Notes: generated by a model not told the origin, from the sequence alone. Positions 17,615 through 26,570 are shown, counted from the first letter of the stretch. The stretch: 64,000 nt of DNA from Alicyclobacillus shizuokensis NBRC 103103 (GCF_001552255.1 NZ_BCQV01000022.1:1-64000), one strand, 5' to 3'. Numbers and translations are program-made.

Positions 17615-19339
17615 GTGAAACGAACGGCCACATCGGACAACCAGGTTCAGGCGGATCGTCAAGGCAATGTGATTTCCCTGCGCCAGGATGCGGACTTCTT
17701 TATGGAGCGGGGACTCACCTACCTCGAGCGAAACAACCTGGAAAAAGCCCTGCGGGCGTTCCGCAAGACCGTAGAGTACGATCCGGACAATCCGGTGAAC
17801 CATTGCAATTTGGCGGGAGTTTTGGCTGAACTGGGGAACTTCGAGGAATCCAACCGGGTACTCCTCCACATTCTCCGCGAGCTAGACCCGTCCATGGCCG
17901 AGTGTCAGTTTTATCTGGCCAACAATTACGCCAACATGGGCGATTACGAAGCAGCGGAGGAGCATGTGCTGCGCTATCTCGATGCCGATCCGGACGGGGA
18001 ATTCGCCCTTGAGGCGCGGGAGATGCTGACCATTCTGGTGGAGGAGTTCGGCGGCGGTAAGGTATACGAAAAGTGGAAGGCGCGGGCCATTGAGAAAGAA
18101 CGGGCAGCAGCCCGTCGCGACGGCCGGCAGCTGCTGGAGGAGGGGCAGTTTGAGGCAGCCGTTGAGTGCCTAGAACGGTTGGTGGCGAACGACCCGAACA
18201 ACCTGGCGGCACGCAACAACCTCTCACTGGCGTACTACTACGCGGGTCACTATGAGCGGGCCATCGCGACAGCCGAGGCGGTTCTCGACGCGGAGCCTGA
18301 CAACATCCACGCGCTTTGCAACCTCGCCATCTTCAGCGCCCGCTGTGGGCCGATTCTCCGTTTGTATGAGTGCATTGAACGGTTGAAAAAGGTCTTTCCG
18401 CTGCACTATGACCAGGCAATGAAAGTCGCGACCACGCTCGGCATCGTCGGCGAGCATGAGACAGCCTACCGGATTTTCCGCGGGCTGGCGCGGCTGGTGG
18501 ATGATGTGGAGCCGGTTCTGCTGCACTCGCTGGCCGCTGCCGCCGCGAATTCGGGACGGCTGCGCACAGCGCGCCGGTACTGGCAAACGCTTTGCCAGGC
18601 GCCCGGGATGCATGAGGTCGCCCGCTATTATCTGGACAAGGTCGAGGCGGCGATTGCCCATCGTCAGCCGCTGTTGCGCGTCAGCTATCAGTATGACTAT
18701 CCCCTGCAGCAACAGCTGCGGATGATGAAGGAGCGCCTGCGGCGGGCTAATCCGTCCGAGTGGCGAGACGATGCGCTTCTGCGCGCGTCCCTGTACTGGG
18801 GGTTGCGGCATGGCACGTCGGTGACGCGGCGGGCGGTGATTCGCACCCTCGCCTTGATTGCCGATGAGGATGCGCAGCAGGCATTGCGCCTGTTTGTCAA
18901 GCGCGCGGACGTCGATTGGGACCTCAAAGCGGCCGCCCTGTGCGCGCTCAAGACGTGTGATGCCCGCGCCACTGTGGAGTGGTACCAGGATGGTGAGATG
19001 CACACGGCGAAATTGACGGAGTTGACCTGGGATCTGCTACTGGAGGCCGAGCCCTTGTGGCAGCGGGTTTGGCAGATCACGGAGCAAGGACTGCGTGAAC
19101 ATGTGGGCGAGGCGTCGCTGGCTCGTGCCAAAAGTGTCTGGTTGACCTTCCTTCGTCGGCTGTTTTTGCGGGATGACGTGCGCATGGTCAAACCTGAGAT
19201 CTGGGCGGCCGGATTGTACTATTGTCAGCTGAAGGTGGACGGGCTCAAGGTGCGGCAAAAGGATGCGGCCGCTCGCTACGGGGTGTCTGTATCGTCGGTA
19301 CGCAAGGTGGCCATGCGCCTGCAGCCTTTGTTTGAATGA
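17615..19339 (+). CDS. TPR-repeat protein with C-terminal helix-turn-helix-like segment
   Basis: This cytoplasmic protein of 574 residues has tetratricopeptide-like repeats over roughly residues 25-260 (for example RGLTYLERNNLEKALRAFRK and NLSLAYYYAGHYERAIATAE). A helical region with no family I can name follows. The last 30 residues (KDAAARYGVSVSSVRKVAMRL) resemble a helix-turn-helix. The GTG start has GGGAGGTGG closely upstream and a promoter candidate at 17502. TPR proteins mediate protein-protein contacts; a specific role cannot be read from context. It lies alone between argS and trxB. Confidence 0.85.
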   Translation: MKRTATSDNQVQADRQGNVISLRQDADFFMERGLTYLERNNLEKALRAFRKTVEYDPDNPVNHCNLAGVLAELGNFEESNRVLLHILRELDPSMAECQFYLANNYANMGDYEAAEEHVLRYLDADPDGEFALEAREMLTILVEEFGGGKVYEKWKARAIEKERAAARRDGRQLLEEGQFEAAVECLERLVANDPNNLAARNNLSLAYYYAGHYERAIATAEAVLDAEPDNIHALCNLAIFSARCGPILRLYECIERLKKVFPLHYDQAMKVATTLGIVGEHETAYRIFRGLARLVDDVEPVLLHSLAAAAANSGRLRTARRYWQTLCQAPGMHEVARYYLDKVEAAIAHRQPLLRVSYQYDYPLQQQLRMMKERLRRANPSEWRDDALLRASLYWGLRHGTSVTRRAVIRTLALIADEDAQQALRLFVKRADVDWDLKAAALCALKTCDARATVEWYQDGEMHTAKLTELTWDLLLEAEPLWQRVWQITEQGLREHVGEASLARAKSVWLTFLRRLFLRDDVRMVKPEIWAAGLYYCQLKVDGLKVRQKDAAARYGVSVSSVRKVAMRLQPLFE

Positions 19340-19407
19340 GGACAGTTTGCAAGGCGAACGCAACCCGGGTCAGAACCGGTCATGACAAAATCACTGGAGG
19401 TGCAGAC

Positions 19408-20367
19408 ATGTACGACGTCGTCATTATCGGTGGCGGGCCGGCTGGACTCTCGGCGGGGGTCTACGCGGCGCGTGCCAACCTGAAGGCGCTGATTGTGGAG
19501 CGCGGCCTGCCGGGCGGTCAAATGCAGAACACGCTGGAAGTGGAAAACTACACCGGCATCAAGACGATCTTGGGGCCCGAGCTTTCCGAATCGATGCGGG
19601 ACCACGCAGAGTCGTTGGGCGTGGAGTTCAAGATGGCCGAGGTCGAACGGGTTGACCTGGAAGGCCAGCCCAAGCGGGTCTACACCAGCGAGGGTGAGGT
19701 GTCGGCCAAGGCGGTGATTGTCGCCACCGGCGCCACACCGCGGCGTCTTGGCATCCCTGGCGAGGACAAACTGTCGGGGCGCGGCGTCAGTTGGTGCGCC
19801 GTGTGTGACGGGGCGTTCTTTCGCAACAAGCGGATTGCTGTGGTCGGCGGCGGTGACAGCGCCTGTGAGGAAGGCGTGTTCCTCACCCGCTTCGGCGAGA
19901 AGGTGACCCTGATTCACCGGCGCGACAAGCTGCGGGCGCAGCCGATTTTGCAGAAGCGCGCCTTGGAGAACGAGAAGATGGAGTTCATATGGAACCATCA
20001 GGTGGTCGAGGTGCTGGGTGACGATAAGGTAACCGGCATCCGGATTCGCCATGTCGCGACCGGGGAGGAGCAAACCTTGGATGTGGACGGTCTCTTTATC
20101 TATGTCGGGTTTGACCCTATCACATCGTTCCTTCAGGGCAGCCGCATCTTGGACGAGAATGGTTACGTGCTGACCGACGAGGATATGAAGACCTCGATTC
20201 CTGGCGTGTTTGCCGCCGGCGATGTGCGGGCCAAGGGGCTGCGGCAAATCATCACGGCGGCGGCGGAAGGGGCGATAGCCGCTATGTCCGCGTATCATTA
20301 CGTGGAATCGCTCGCCGACGGGGAACCGGTACCGAAGGAGGCGGGCGAGGTGACCGTCAAGCCGTGA
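19408..20367 (+). CDS. trxB: Thioredoxin reductase
   Basis: TrxB reduces thioredoxin with NADPH through FAD and a redox-active disulfide. The 319 residues show the FAD motif GGGPAG (8-13), the active-site pair C130-A-V-C133, the NADPH motif GGGDSACEEG and the C-terminal FAD motif GVFAAGDVR. I chose ATG 19408, which has TGGAGGTG six bases upstream, over an ATG 72 bases earlier. In B. subtilis trxB directly precedes the yvcI-to-crh operon; here a TOMM gene cluster separates them. Confidence 0.96.
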   Translation: MYDVVIIGGGPAGLSAGVYAARANLKALIVERGLPGGQMQNTLEVENYTGIKTILGPELSESMRDHAESLGVEFKMAEVERVDLEGQPKRVYTSEGEVSAKAVIVATGATPRRLGIPGEDKLSGRGVSWCAVCDGAFFRNKRIAVVGGGDSACEEGVFLTRFGEKVTLIHRRDKLRAQPILQKRALENEKMEFIWNHQVVEVLGDDKVTGIRIRHVATGEEQTLDVDGLFIYVGFDPITSFLQGSRILDENGYVLTDEDMKTSIPGVFAAGDVRAKGLRQIITAAAEGAIAAMSAYHYVESLADGEPVPKEAGEVTVKP

Positions 20368-20486
20368 GCGTGAGAGAATTTGCGATGTCACACATTTTTA
20401 AAGCGGATGTAATACACATGAAACATGACCGTTGTAGGATAAAGATGCATCACATTTGACCCCCTTATTCATATAGATGCTTGTTG

Positions 20487-20514
20487 GGCGCCGCGTTGTC
20501 GGCGCCGCTTTTTT
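20487..20514 (+). terminator. Intrinsic terminator after trxB
   Basis: A 7-bp G+C stem (GGCGCCG / CGGCGCC, 6-base loop) is followed by GC and six T residues. It insulates the TOMM cluster from trxB. The 120 bases between the trxB stop and this hairpin hold nothing I recognise. Confidence 0.8.
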
Positions 20515-20564
20515 ATGGTGATCACGCCTCCATTCTGGCCTCTTTCGTACGCATCCACTGCAAA

Positions 20565-20597
20565 ATAGGTCTTTGCGACAAGATATAGGCCTTTACG
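20565..20597 (+). repeat. Direct repeat, 20-bp period, upstream of the TOMM precursor
   Basis: ATAGGTCTTTGCG (20565-20577) and ATAGGCCTTTACG (20585-20597) are 11/13 identical and offset by exactly 20 bases, about two helical turns. This spacing is typical of binding sites for dimeric activators such as response regulators. It lies 60-95 bases before the precursor start codon, where an activator site would be expected. Confidence 0.5.
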
Positions 20598-20657
20598 GTG
20601 CTCGTTCCCATTACATACATGTACATCACAGGCTATGGGGAGGGAGGGATACGGAGG

Positions 20658-20879
20658 ATGGACGACTTCAAGAAGGAACTGCAAAAGCTGAACATCGACG
20701 AGTTCAAAGCCAGCGAGGTTGCTCCTGCAGAGGGCAAAGGGTCCAAGGATGCGGTGCTTGCCCAATTCGGCTGTTTCCGCTGCTTTAACTGCTTTCGGTG
20801 TTTCAATTGCTTCCGCTGTTTCAACTGCTTCCGCTGCTTCAATTGCTTCCGTTGCGGCGCCTGCGGGCGTTGCTTCTGA
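20658..20879 (+). CDS. TOMM precursor peptide, heterocycloanthracin/sonorensin-like
   Basis: This 73-residue precursor is predicted to become a thiazole-containing peptide. The leader (residues 1 to about 37) is charged and helical and begins MDDFKKELQKLNIDEF, like leaders of the heterocycloanthracin family. The core from residue 39 has 12 cysteines, one at every third position up to residue 72. It comprises four CFRCFN hexapeptides followed by CFR-CGA-CGR-CF. There is no other Cys and no Ser or Thr in the core, so all rings would be thiazoles. ATG 20658 has AGGGAGGG nine bases upstream. The three modification genes follow on the same strand after a large hairpin. No leader protease is encoded nearby. 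Confidence 0.92.
   Translation: MDDFKKELQKLNIDEFKASEVAPAEGKGSKDAVLAQFGCFRCFNCFRCFNCFRCFNCFRCFNCFRCGACGRCF
20772..20852 (+). repeat. 18-bp tandem repeats encoding CFRCFN
   Basis: Four 18-base units plus a half unit run in frame inside the precursor gene. Wobble positions differ between units (TTT/TTC, TGC/TGT, CGC/CGG), which indicates selection on the protein sequence rather than very recent slippage. Confidence 0.85.
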
Positions 20880-20947
20880 ATCCTATGGGCAAGGCGGCTG
20901 GAGCACTGTGCTGGCGAAGTGAACGAGGAACACATACAGGTTGTCCG

Positions 20948-20998
20948 TACGGCAAATGCTCCCTGTGCGCACCGCATCGCACAGGGGCATTTGCCGTA
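20948..20998 (+). other. Long stem-loop between TOMM precursor and enzyme genes
   Basis: Arms 20948-20969 and 20978-20998 pair over 21 bp, broken only by a single bulged T at 20960, with an 8-base loop. No T-run follows, so it is not a classical terminator. Position and strength suggest an attenuator or mRNA-stabilising hairpin that gives more precursor than enzyme message. Confidence 0.75.
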
Positions 20999-21078
20999 AG
21001 GGCAGATTCCGGATGGGCACATAAGATGGGGAAGACGGGAGCCTTGTCGGAGCATGACGGACATGGAGGAGGGGCCGA

Positions 21079-23013
21079 ATGAGCGCTTTGCAGCCTTCGA
21101 TGCGAATGAAAGTCAAGGCGGACACGTTTTTTGTTCCGGACCCGGACGGTGACAACGTGTATTTCCGGAACAACGAAGGTTCTTTTCGCATAGAGGGGAG
21201 GTCAATCCAGCTGTGGATGGAGAAACTGCTGCCCATGTTCAACGGGCAGCACACGCTGCAGGAGTTGACCGACGGATTGCCGGGACCGTACCGCGACCGG
21301 GTCTACGAGATTGCCGAACTATTGTATATGAACGGCTATGTTCGCGATGTGAGCACGGACCTTCCCCATCAGTTGCCGCACCAGGTGGTGACGAAGTACG
21401 CGTCGCAGATCGAGTTCCTTGACAGCCTGGGCGGGAACGGAGCATATCGCTTTCAACGTTACCGCGGGGCCAAGGCGTTGGTGGTGGGGTGCGGTCCGTT
21501 TCTCCTCGCGCTCATCGGGGCGCTGCTCGAGTCCGGTTTGCCGCGGATGCACCTGTCGGTGACAGATTCCACGCCCACAAATCACCAGCGAATCGCGGAG
21601 TTGGCGCAACATTTCCGACAGGCGGACCCTGAAGTGAGCGTTGTGGAAGTGGATCCGCCGCAAAAAATGGGAGCCTGGCGGGAGACGGTGCGCCCCTTTG
21701 ACGCCGTGTTCTACGTGAGTCCGTCGCTGGACCTGACGGAATTGCTCACCCTGCAGTCGGCGTGCCGCGCGGAACACTGCTTGTTTGTGCCGGCTGTGTT
21801 TGCGGAGCAGGCGGGCATCGCGGGGCCCCTCGTGCGCCCGGACAGCCAGGTCTGCTGGGAGTCGGCTTGGCGTCGTTTGCACCGCTCGACTGTGTGCAAA
21901 GACCCCGAGCTGCACCCGTTCTCTGCGACGGCAGCCGCACTGCTGGCGAACGTGGTGGTGTTCGAGTGGTTCAAGGTAGTCACCGAAGTGGACGATCCGC
22001 ACGCGCAGGCGTCGGTCTTCCTGCTCAACCTGGAGACGCTGGAGGGCGACTGGCACTCGTGTCTACCTCATCCGCTGGTTTCTGGGCTGGGGTCGCCAAA
22101 GCGGGTGGAGCGTCTCGATATCCTGGAGCCTCCGCGCGAGTCCGGCGACGGGGAGCACGGTGTCCTTCCCTACTTCGCCGGACTGACATCGGCGACGACC
22201 GGTGTTTTCCACCTCTGGGAGGAAGGCAGCCTCCCGCAGTTTCCACTCCCTCAGTGCCGAGTGCAGCCGGTCGATCCGCTGTCTCTCGGACCGGCTCGCT
22301 TGCTTCCGGACCTGGTCGCCGCCGGCCTCACGCACGAAGAGGCGCGGCGGGAAGCTGGATTGCTGGGAATCGAGGCCTATGTGGCGCGTTTGGCGGAGCA
22401 GGTGGTGCCCCCTGCGCTGGCCAATCCGGACGAGTGTATCGGCGTGGGAACGGGTGTCACGGCTGCGGAAGCGGTCTGCCGCGGTCTGGCCAAATGTTTG
22501 GCCGCGGCGCTGCCCCGGCGCCTGGCTGGTGGCAGTCCGCGGGCCCACGCCGTGCAGCTGGGCGCGGTCGAAGACAAGCACTGTCGCTTCTATCTGCAGG
22601 CTTTGGCGGCGCTGGGAGCGAACCCGGTGATTGGGCTGGGGCAGGCGGTCTGTGGCCTCCCGCTGGTGTGGGTGGGTGAGAACGGGCGCTGGTACGGAAG
22701 CGTGGGGTTGAACGAAACCTTGGCCCTGCGGGCCGCCCTGCAACAGGCTTTGCGCGCACAGAACTCCCTAGAGGGTCCCACGACGTCCGCCGTCCAACTC
22801 CAGTCCGTCCACCTGGCCGGCGGACCGGCATCCCTCTTGGCCGTTCCCGCCTGTACGGCTGCCTCGTGGCCAGAGGTCCTGCGGGCGGCCTGCACCGTGT
22901 TGGAGCGGAATCACAAACGCATCGACATCCTGGACCTGACGCTGGAGCCGTTTCTGAGCCAGCCGTTGGTCGGTGTCTTCGGCGTACTCGTGCGGGACGA
23001 GGAGGGAGCCTGA
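21079..23013 (+). CDS. Thiazole-containing bacteriocin maturation protein (Ocin-ThiF-like, E1-like partner)
   Basis: This 644-residue protein fits the Ocin-ThiF-like family that accompanies heterocycloanthracin-type YcaO enzymes. Residues 1 to about 90 look like a winged-helix RiPP recognition element that binds the leader peptide (VYFRNNEGSFRIEG, then ELLYMNGYVRDV). An E1/ThiF-like Rossmann region starts near 130 (GAKALVVGCGPF). The C-terminal 300 residues resemble no domain I can name. ATG 21079 has AGGAGGGG just upstream. The stop overlaps the YcaO start (ATGA), so the two are translationally coupled and probably form one complex that activates the precursor. Confidence 0.88.
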   Translation: MSALQPSMRMKVKADTFFVPDPDGDNVYFRNNEGSFRIEGRSIQLWMEKLLPMFNGQHTLQELTDGLPGPYRDRVYEIAELLYMNGYVRDVSTDLPHQLPHQVVTKYASQIEFLDSLGGNGAYRFQRYRGAKALVVGCGPFLLALIGALLESGLPRMHLSVTDSTPTNHQRIAELAQHFRQADPEVSVVEVDPPQKMGAWRETVRPFDAVFYVSPSLDLTELLTLQSACRAEHCLFVPAVFAEQAGIAGPLVRPDSQVCWESAWRRLHRSTVCKDPELHPFSATAAALLANVVVFEWFKVVTEVDDPHAQASVFLLNLETLEGDWHSCLPHPLVSGLGSPKRVERLDILEPPRESGDGEHGVLPYFAGLTSATTGVFHLWEEGSLPQFPLPQCRVQPVDPLSLGPARLLPDLVAAGLTHEEARREAGLLGIEAYVARLAEQVVPPALANPDECIGVGTGVTAAEAVCRGLAKCLAAALPRRLAGGSPRAHAVQLGAVEDKHCRFYLQALAALGANPVIGLGQAVCGLPLVWVGENGRWYGSVGLNETLALRAALQQALRAQNSLEGPTTSAVQLQSVHLAGGPASLLAVPACTAASWPEVLRAACTVLERNHKRIDILDLTLEPFLSQPLVGVFGVLVRDEEGA

Positions 23014-24953
23014 TGAGCACGGTCCTGGTGATTGGCGAAGGTCTGCTGGCGAATCGGGTGAGTGAAGAACTGGCGTCCGAGCATGATGTGGTTCTTAAGC
23101 CGGACGTGGCGGCCGAATGGCCCGATTCCGTGCGCCTGGCGCTCGTTGTCCATGACCAATGGCACCCGGCGGTCCACCGGCGGGCGGAAGACGTGTTTCC
23201 GCCGCGCGGCATCCCGTGGCTGCGCGGGTTTGTCGCCTTGGGAGTGGCGGCGGTGGGCCCGCTGGTGCTCCCGGGACAAGTGGGTTGCTCCCAGTGTGCC
23301 GACTTCCGGCGCTGGATGGCGGGGCCAGACAGGCCGGAGATGCGACAGCTCATGCAGCGGTGGACGGAGCGTGGCGGGCCACAACACGACCCCTGGGCGT
23401 CGCGCTCGGGCCTGCTGCAGGTGGCGCAGCTGGTGGCGGAGGAGGCGCGACGCCTGTTGGCGGGCCGCCCGCCGCGGACGGAGGGCCACATGTACCTGGT
23501 CCATTTGAAAACGCTGCGGAGTTCTCGGCACCGGTTTCTGCCCAATCCGCTGTGCGCCGTCTGCGGACAACCGGCCGAGGACTCGCCAACCAACGCGCAG
23601 ATTCCGCTGCTATCAAGTCCAAAAGTCAGCCGAGACAGCTTTCGCTGCCGTTCCCTCGGAGAACTGAAACCGGTTCTGGAGCGCGATTACCTGGACGGCG
23701 AGACCGGACTTCTGAACGGCAAACTGCACGACCTCGGCTCTCCCTTTGCGGCGGCCAGCGTCAATCTGCCCTTGGTTCAGGGCGACGAGCCGACGGCCGG
23801 CCGGACACTCGCTTACGATGAAGCGGAGTTGACCGCGATGCTGGAAGCGCTGGAACGCTACTGCGGATTGGCGCCGCGCGGCAAGCGGGCGGGGGTGCGC
23901 GGCTCGTTCCGCAGCCTGGCCGCCGACGCGCTCAATCCCGCCGCCGTCGGCCTGCACCGTCCCGACCAGTACGCGCGGCCCGACTTCCCGTTCCAACCCT
24001 ATCATCCGGACCGAGAATTGGATTGGGTGTGGGGCTACTCGTTCCTGCGCCAGGGTCCCATCTTGGTGCCGCGGCTGCTGGCCTATTACAGCCTTGGCTG
24101 CGGGGACGGCTTTGTCTATGAAACGTCGAACGGGTGCGCGCTCGGGGGGACTCTGGTGGAGGCGATTTTCCACGGCATTCTCGAGGTCGTCGAACGCGAC
24201 GCCTTTCTGCTCACTTGGTACGCGCGGCTGCCGGCCCCGCGCCTGGACCCAAGTTCCCTGGACGACCCGGAGCTGCGCGCCATGATTCACCGCTTTCAGG
24301 AATTCACCGGCTACGACTTGTTTTTGCACAACATCACCATGGAGAACCGCATTCCCAGCGTCTGGCTGACGGCAAAAAACCGCCGCTCCACCGGGGCCAA
24401 CCTCGTCTGTGCGGCCGGCGCACATCTGGACCCCGTCCGGGCCATCAAGAGCGCCTTGCATGAGTTAACCGGAACCTTGGCGTTCCTCAATGACCGGTAC
24501 GAAGCCAACCGGAATCGGTGCCAACAGATGTATTACGATCCGTTCTCCGTCCGCCGCATGGAGGACCATTCGCTGTTATACAGCTTGCCGCAGGCCGAGG
24601 AGAGGCTGTCCTTTTTGCTCGACGGTCGCGATGAATCGCGGGCGTTCAGTGCCGCCTTCCCCCACTGGGAGACGCACGCGGACCTGGCGGATGACCTGAG
24701 GGACGTGCTGGCAGTGTTTCGCCGCCTCCAGCTTGACGTCATTGTGGTAGATCAAACCGCGCCTGAACTGAGGCGCAACGGGCTACATTGTGTGAAAGTC
24801 CTGATTCCGGGCATGCTGCCGATGACCTTTGGGCATCACTTGACACGCCTCGAGGGGCTGGAGCGCGTGCTGCGGGTGCCCCAGCAGCTGGGGTATACCA
24901 AGCGGCCGTTGCGACGGAGTCAGTTGAACCCGCATCCACACCCGTTTCCATGA
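23013..24953 (+). CDS. YcaO-domain cyclodehydratase with N-terminal leader-binding/scaffold region
   Basis: YcaO enzymes use ATP to activate backbone amides and close Cys residues to thiazolines. This 646-residue protein has an N-terminal docking region (1-190) with two CxxC pairs (C92/C95 and C181/C184) that should bind zinc. The YcaO domain covers about 200-646, with Glu-rich ATP/Mg motifs (LEALERY and GILEVVERDAF). The C-terminus PHPHPFP matches the proline-rich tail needed for catalysis in azoline-forming YcaO proteins. ATG 23013 overlaps the previous stop. The gene lies between the E1-like partner and the dehydrogenase, the usual order. Confidence 0.93.
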   Translation: MSTVLVIGEGLLANRVSEELASEHDVVLKPDVAAEWPDSVRLALVVHDQWHPAVHRRAEDVFPPRGIPWLRGFVALGVAAVGPLVLPGQVGCSQCADFRRWMAGPDRPEMRQLMQRWTERGGPQHDPWASRSGLLQVAQLVAEEARRLLAGRPPRTEGHMYLVHLKTLRSSRHRFLPNPLCAVCGQPAEDSPTNAQIPLLSSPKVSRDSFRCRSLGELKPVLERDYLDGETGLLNGKLHDLGSPFAAASVNLPLVQGDEPTAGRTLAYDEAELTAMLEALERYCGLAPRGKRAGVRGSFRSLAADALNPAAVGLHRPDQYARPDFPFQPYHPDRELDWVWGYSFLRQGPILVPRLLAYYSLGCGDGFVYETSNGCALGGTLVEAIFHGILEVVERDAFLLTWYARLPAPRLDPSSLDDPELRAMIHRFQEFTGYDLFLHNITMENRIPSVWLTAKNRRSTGANLVCAAGAHLDPVRAIKSALHELTGTLAFLNDRYEANRNRCQQMYYDPFSVRRMEDHSLLYSLPQAEERLSFLLDGRDESRAFSAAFPHWETHADLADDLRDVLAVFRRLQLDVIVVDQTAPELRRNGLHCVKVLIPGMLPMTFGHHLTRLEGLERVLRVPQQLGYTKRPLRRSQLNPHPHPFP

Positions 24954-24971
24954 ACGCTTGGAGGTTATAGG

Positions 24972-26570
24972 ATGGATTTGCAGGAGTTCCTCCACAACCT
25001 GCATTTTGATGTCGACAAGGTGCGTCCACCGGACTGGCACGTGGATTGGGCGGACGCCCCGCTGCCTTACAAACTCTACCGTGGCTTGCCCGCCTTCCCG
25101 CTGTCCGCGGAGGTGCCGCTGACCCTTGCGCCCGATGCCCCAGTCGCCGTCCCAGGCGCGGAGGCGGATTTGGGGCGGATTGGCCACTTTCTGTGGTATA
25201 TGTACGGGCTCAGCCAATTCAGCCACTCGGCTCTGGCTCTGAGCGCGGAAGGATCCGATGCACTTCCCGTGTATACGCCACGGCGGTTTGTGCCTTCGGG
25301 CGGGGCGCTGTACCCGAGTGAATTGTACACCTACCTGAAAATCCGCGGCCTTCCCCAAGGTGTGTACCACTACGACGCGGCGCACCACCGTCTGGTCTTG
25401 CTCCGGGAAGGAGACTTTGACTCGTACCTGGAGCGGGCGCTCGGTCGCGGCTGTGACCTGTCCGCCTGCTTAGGGGCGTTGTTGGTGTCAACCATGTATT
25501 GGAAGAACTTCTACAAGTACTCGAACTTCGCCGCTCGCCTGCAAGGCCTGGACGCGGGAGTTCTGCTGGGGCAGGCGCTGTCCGTGGCGGAGCGGTTTGG
25601 TTTCACCTGCGCCGTGCACTATCAGTTTCTCGATCTGGCCGTCAACCATCTGCTCGGGCTCGATTGGCGGGAGGAGACCGTCTTCGCCGTCGTTCCGCTG
25701 TCACAGCAGCCGGTGGACGTCTGGTTCACGAGCGACCGGAAGAGAAGGGAGAGCGTCACCGCGTCGGATCTTTGCGACTCGTTGCCGCCGTTGCCGCACC
25801 GGCACTTCGTCCGCTCGCGGACGGTCAAAGACTGCCCGACGCTGGTAGAATTGAACCAAGCGGCGGCGTGGGATGCCGTCGCATGGACTCGCTGGGTACG
25901 GGAGAAGGAGGGGAAAGAGTTGGTGCCGTCGGTAGCCGCGACGTTCTCGCTGCCTGCGACGGGGGCTCCCGTGCACGACCTGGCGGCGGCCTGTCGAGCC
26001 CGTCATTCCCCAGGCACGGATTTCATCCTGGGAAGGGTGGACGCCGCGCAGTTGGCCGCCCTGTTGCACGAGACCATGGCAACCTCCGGGTACGCGAACG
26101 ATCTCGATGGAGTTCAGGGTCAACTTGCGTCGCGGCTGTCTCTCTGCTGCTGCCTGTACGGTGTCGACGGCATCCCGGACGGCGCCTACGTCTATGAACC
26201 TGCCCACCATGAACTCCTTTGTATGAGCCGAGGGGATCATAGGCACCGGTTGCAACAGGCGATGACGCTGCCTACCGTGAACCTATTTCAGGTTCCCGTC
26301 TGCCTGCACGTGGCGGGCCATCGCCACCATCTGCGACCATTTGGCGCGCGGGGGTATCGGATTCAGCAGATGGAAGCGGGGATGTTGGTACAGAGATTGT
26401 TGCTTGCCGCGTGCTCGCTCGGTATGGGCGGACACCCGCTGCTGGGCTTCGAGGCGATCCCGTGTGATCAGTTATACTGTCTGCCAGAGCAGGGGAAAAC
26501 CAGCCTCATCCAGGTGCCGATTGGCCCGTACCGGCCTCATCCCCGGCTGCAGGCAGGGTTGCACACGTAG
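24972..26570 (+). CDS. SagB-type azoline dehydrogenase (duplicated nitroreductase fold)
   Basis: SagB/McbC-type enzymes use FMN to oxidise thiazolines to aromatic thiazoles. The 532 residues contain two nitroreductase-like halves, about 60-250 (FVPSGGALYPSELYTY, typical of SagB) and 340-520 (ETMATSGYANDLDGVQ). Two halves in one chain could form the dimer-like active site alone. The start has TTGGAGG close upstream and lies 18 bases after the YcaO stop. This is the last recognised gene of the TOMM cluster; a promoter for the NUDIX operon follows at 26679. Confidence 0.92.
   Translation: MDLQEFLHNLHFDVDKVRPPDWHVDWADAPLPYKLYRGLPAFPLSAEVPLTLAPDAPVAVPGAEADLGRIGHFLWYMYGLSQFSHSALALSAEGSDALPVYTPRRFVPSGGALYPSELYTYLKIRGLPQGVYHYDAAHHRLVLLREGDFDSYLERALGRGCDLSACLGALLVSTMYWKNFYKYSNFAARLQGLDAGVLLGQALSVAERFGFTCAVHYQFLDLAVNHLLGLDWREETVFAVVPLSQQPVDVWFTSDRKRRESVTASDLCDSLPPLPHRHFVRSRTVKDCPTLVELNQAAAWDAVAWTRWVREKEGKELVPSVAATFSLPATGAPVHDLAAACRARHSPGTDFILGRVDAAQLAALLHETMATSGYANDLDGVQGQLASRLSLCCCLYGVDGIPDGAYVYEPAHHELLCMSRGDHRHRLQQAMTLPTVNLFQVPVCLHVAGHRHHLRPFGARGYRIQQMEAGMLVQRLLLAACSLGMGGHPLLGFEAIPCDQLYCLPEQGKTSLIQVPIGPYRPHPRLQAGLHT

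Noticed and set aside
20772..20852. Tandem repeats as a CRISPR or minisatellite
   Set aside because: The 18-base units are in frame, lack spacers and encode the TOMM core; wobble divergence shows protein-level selection.
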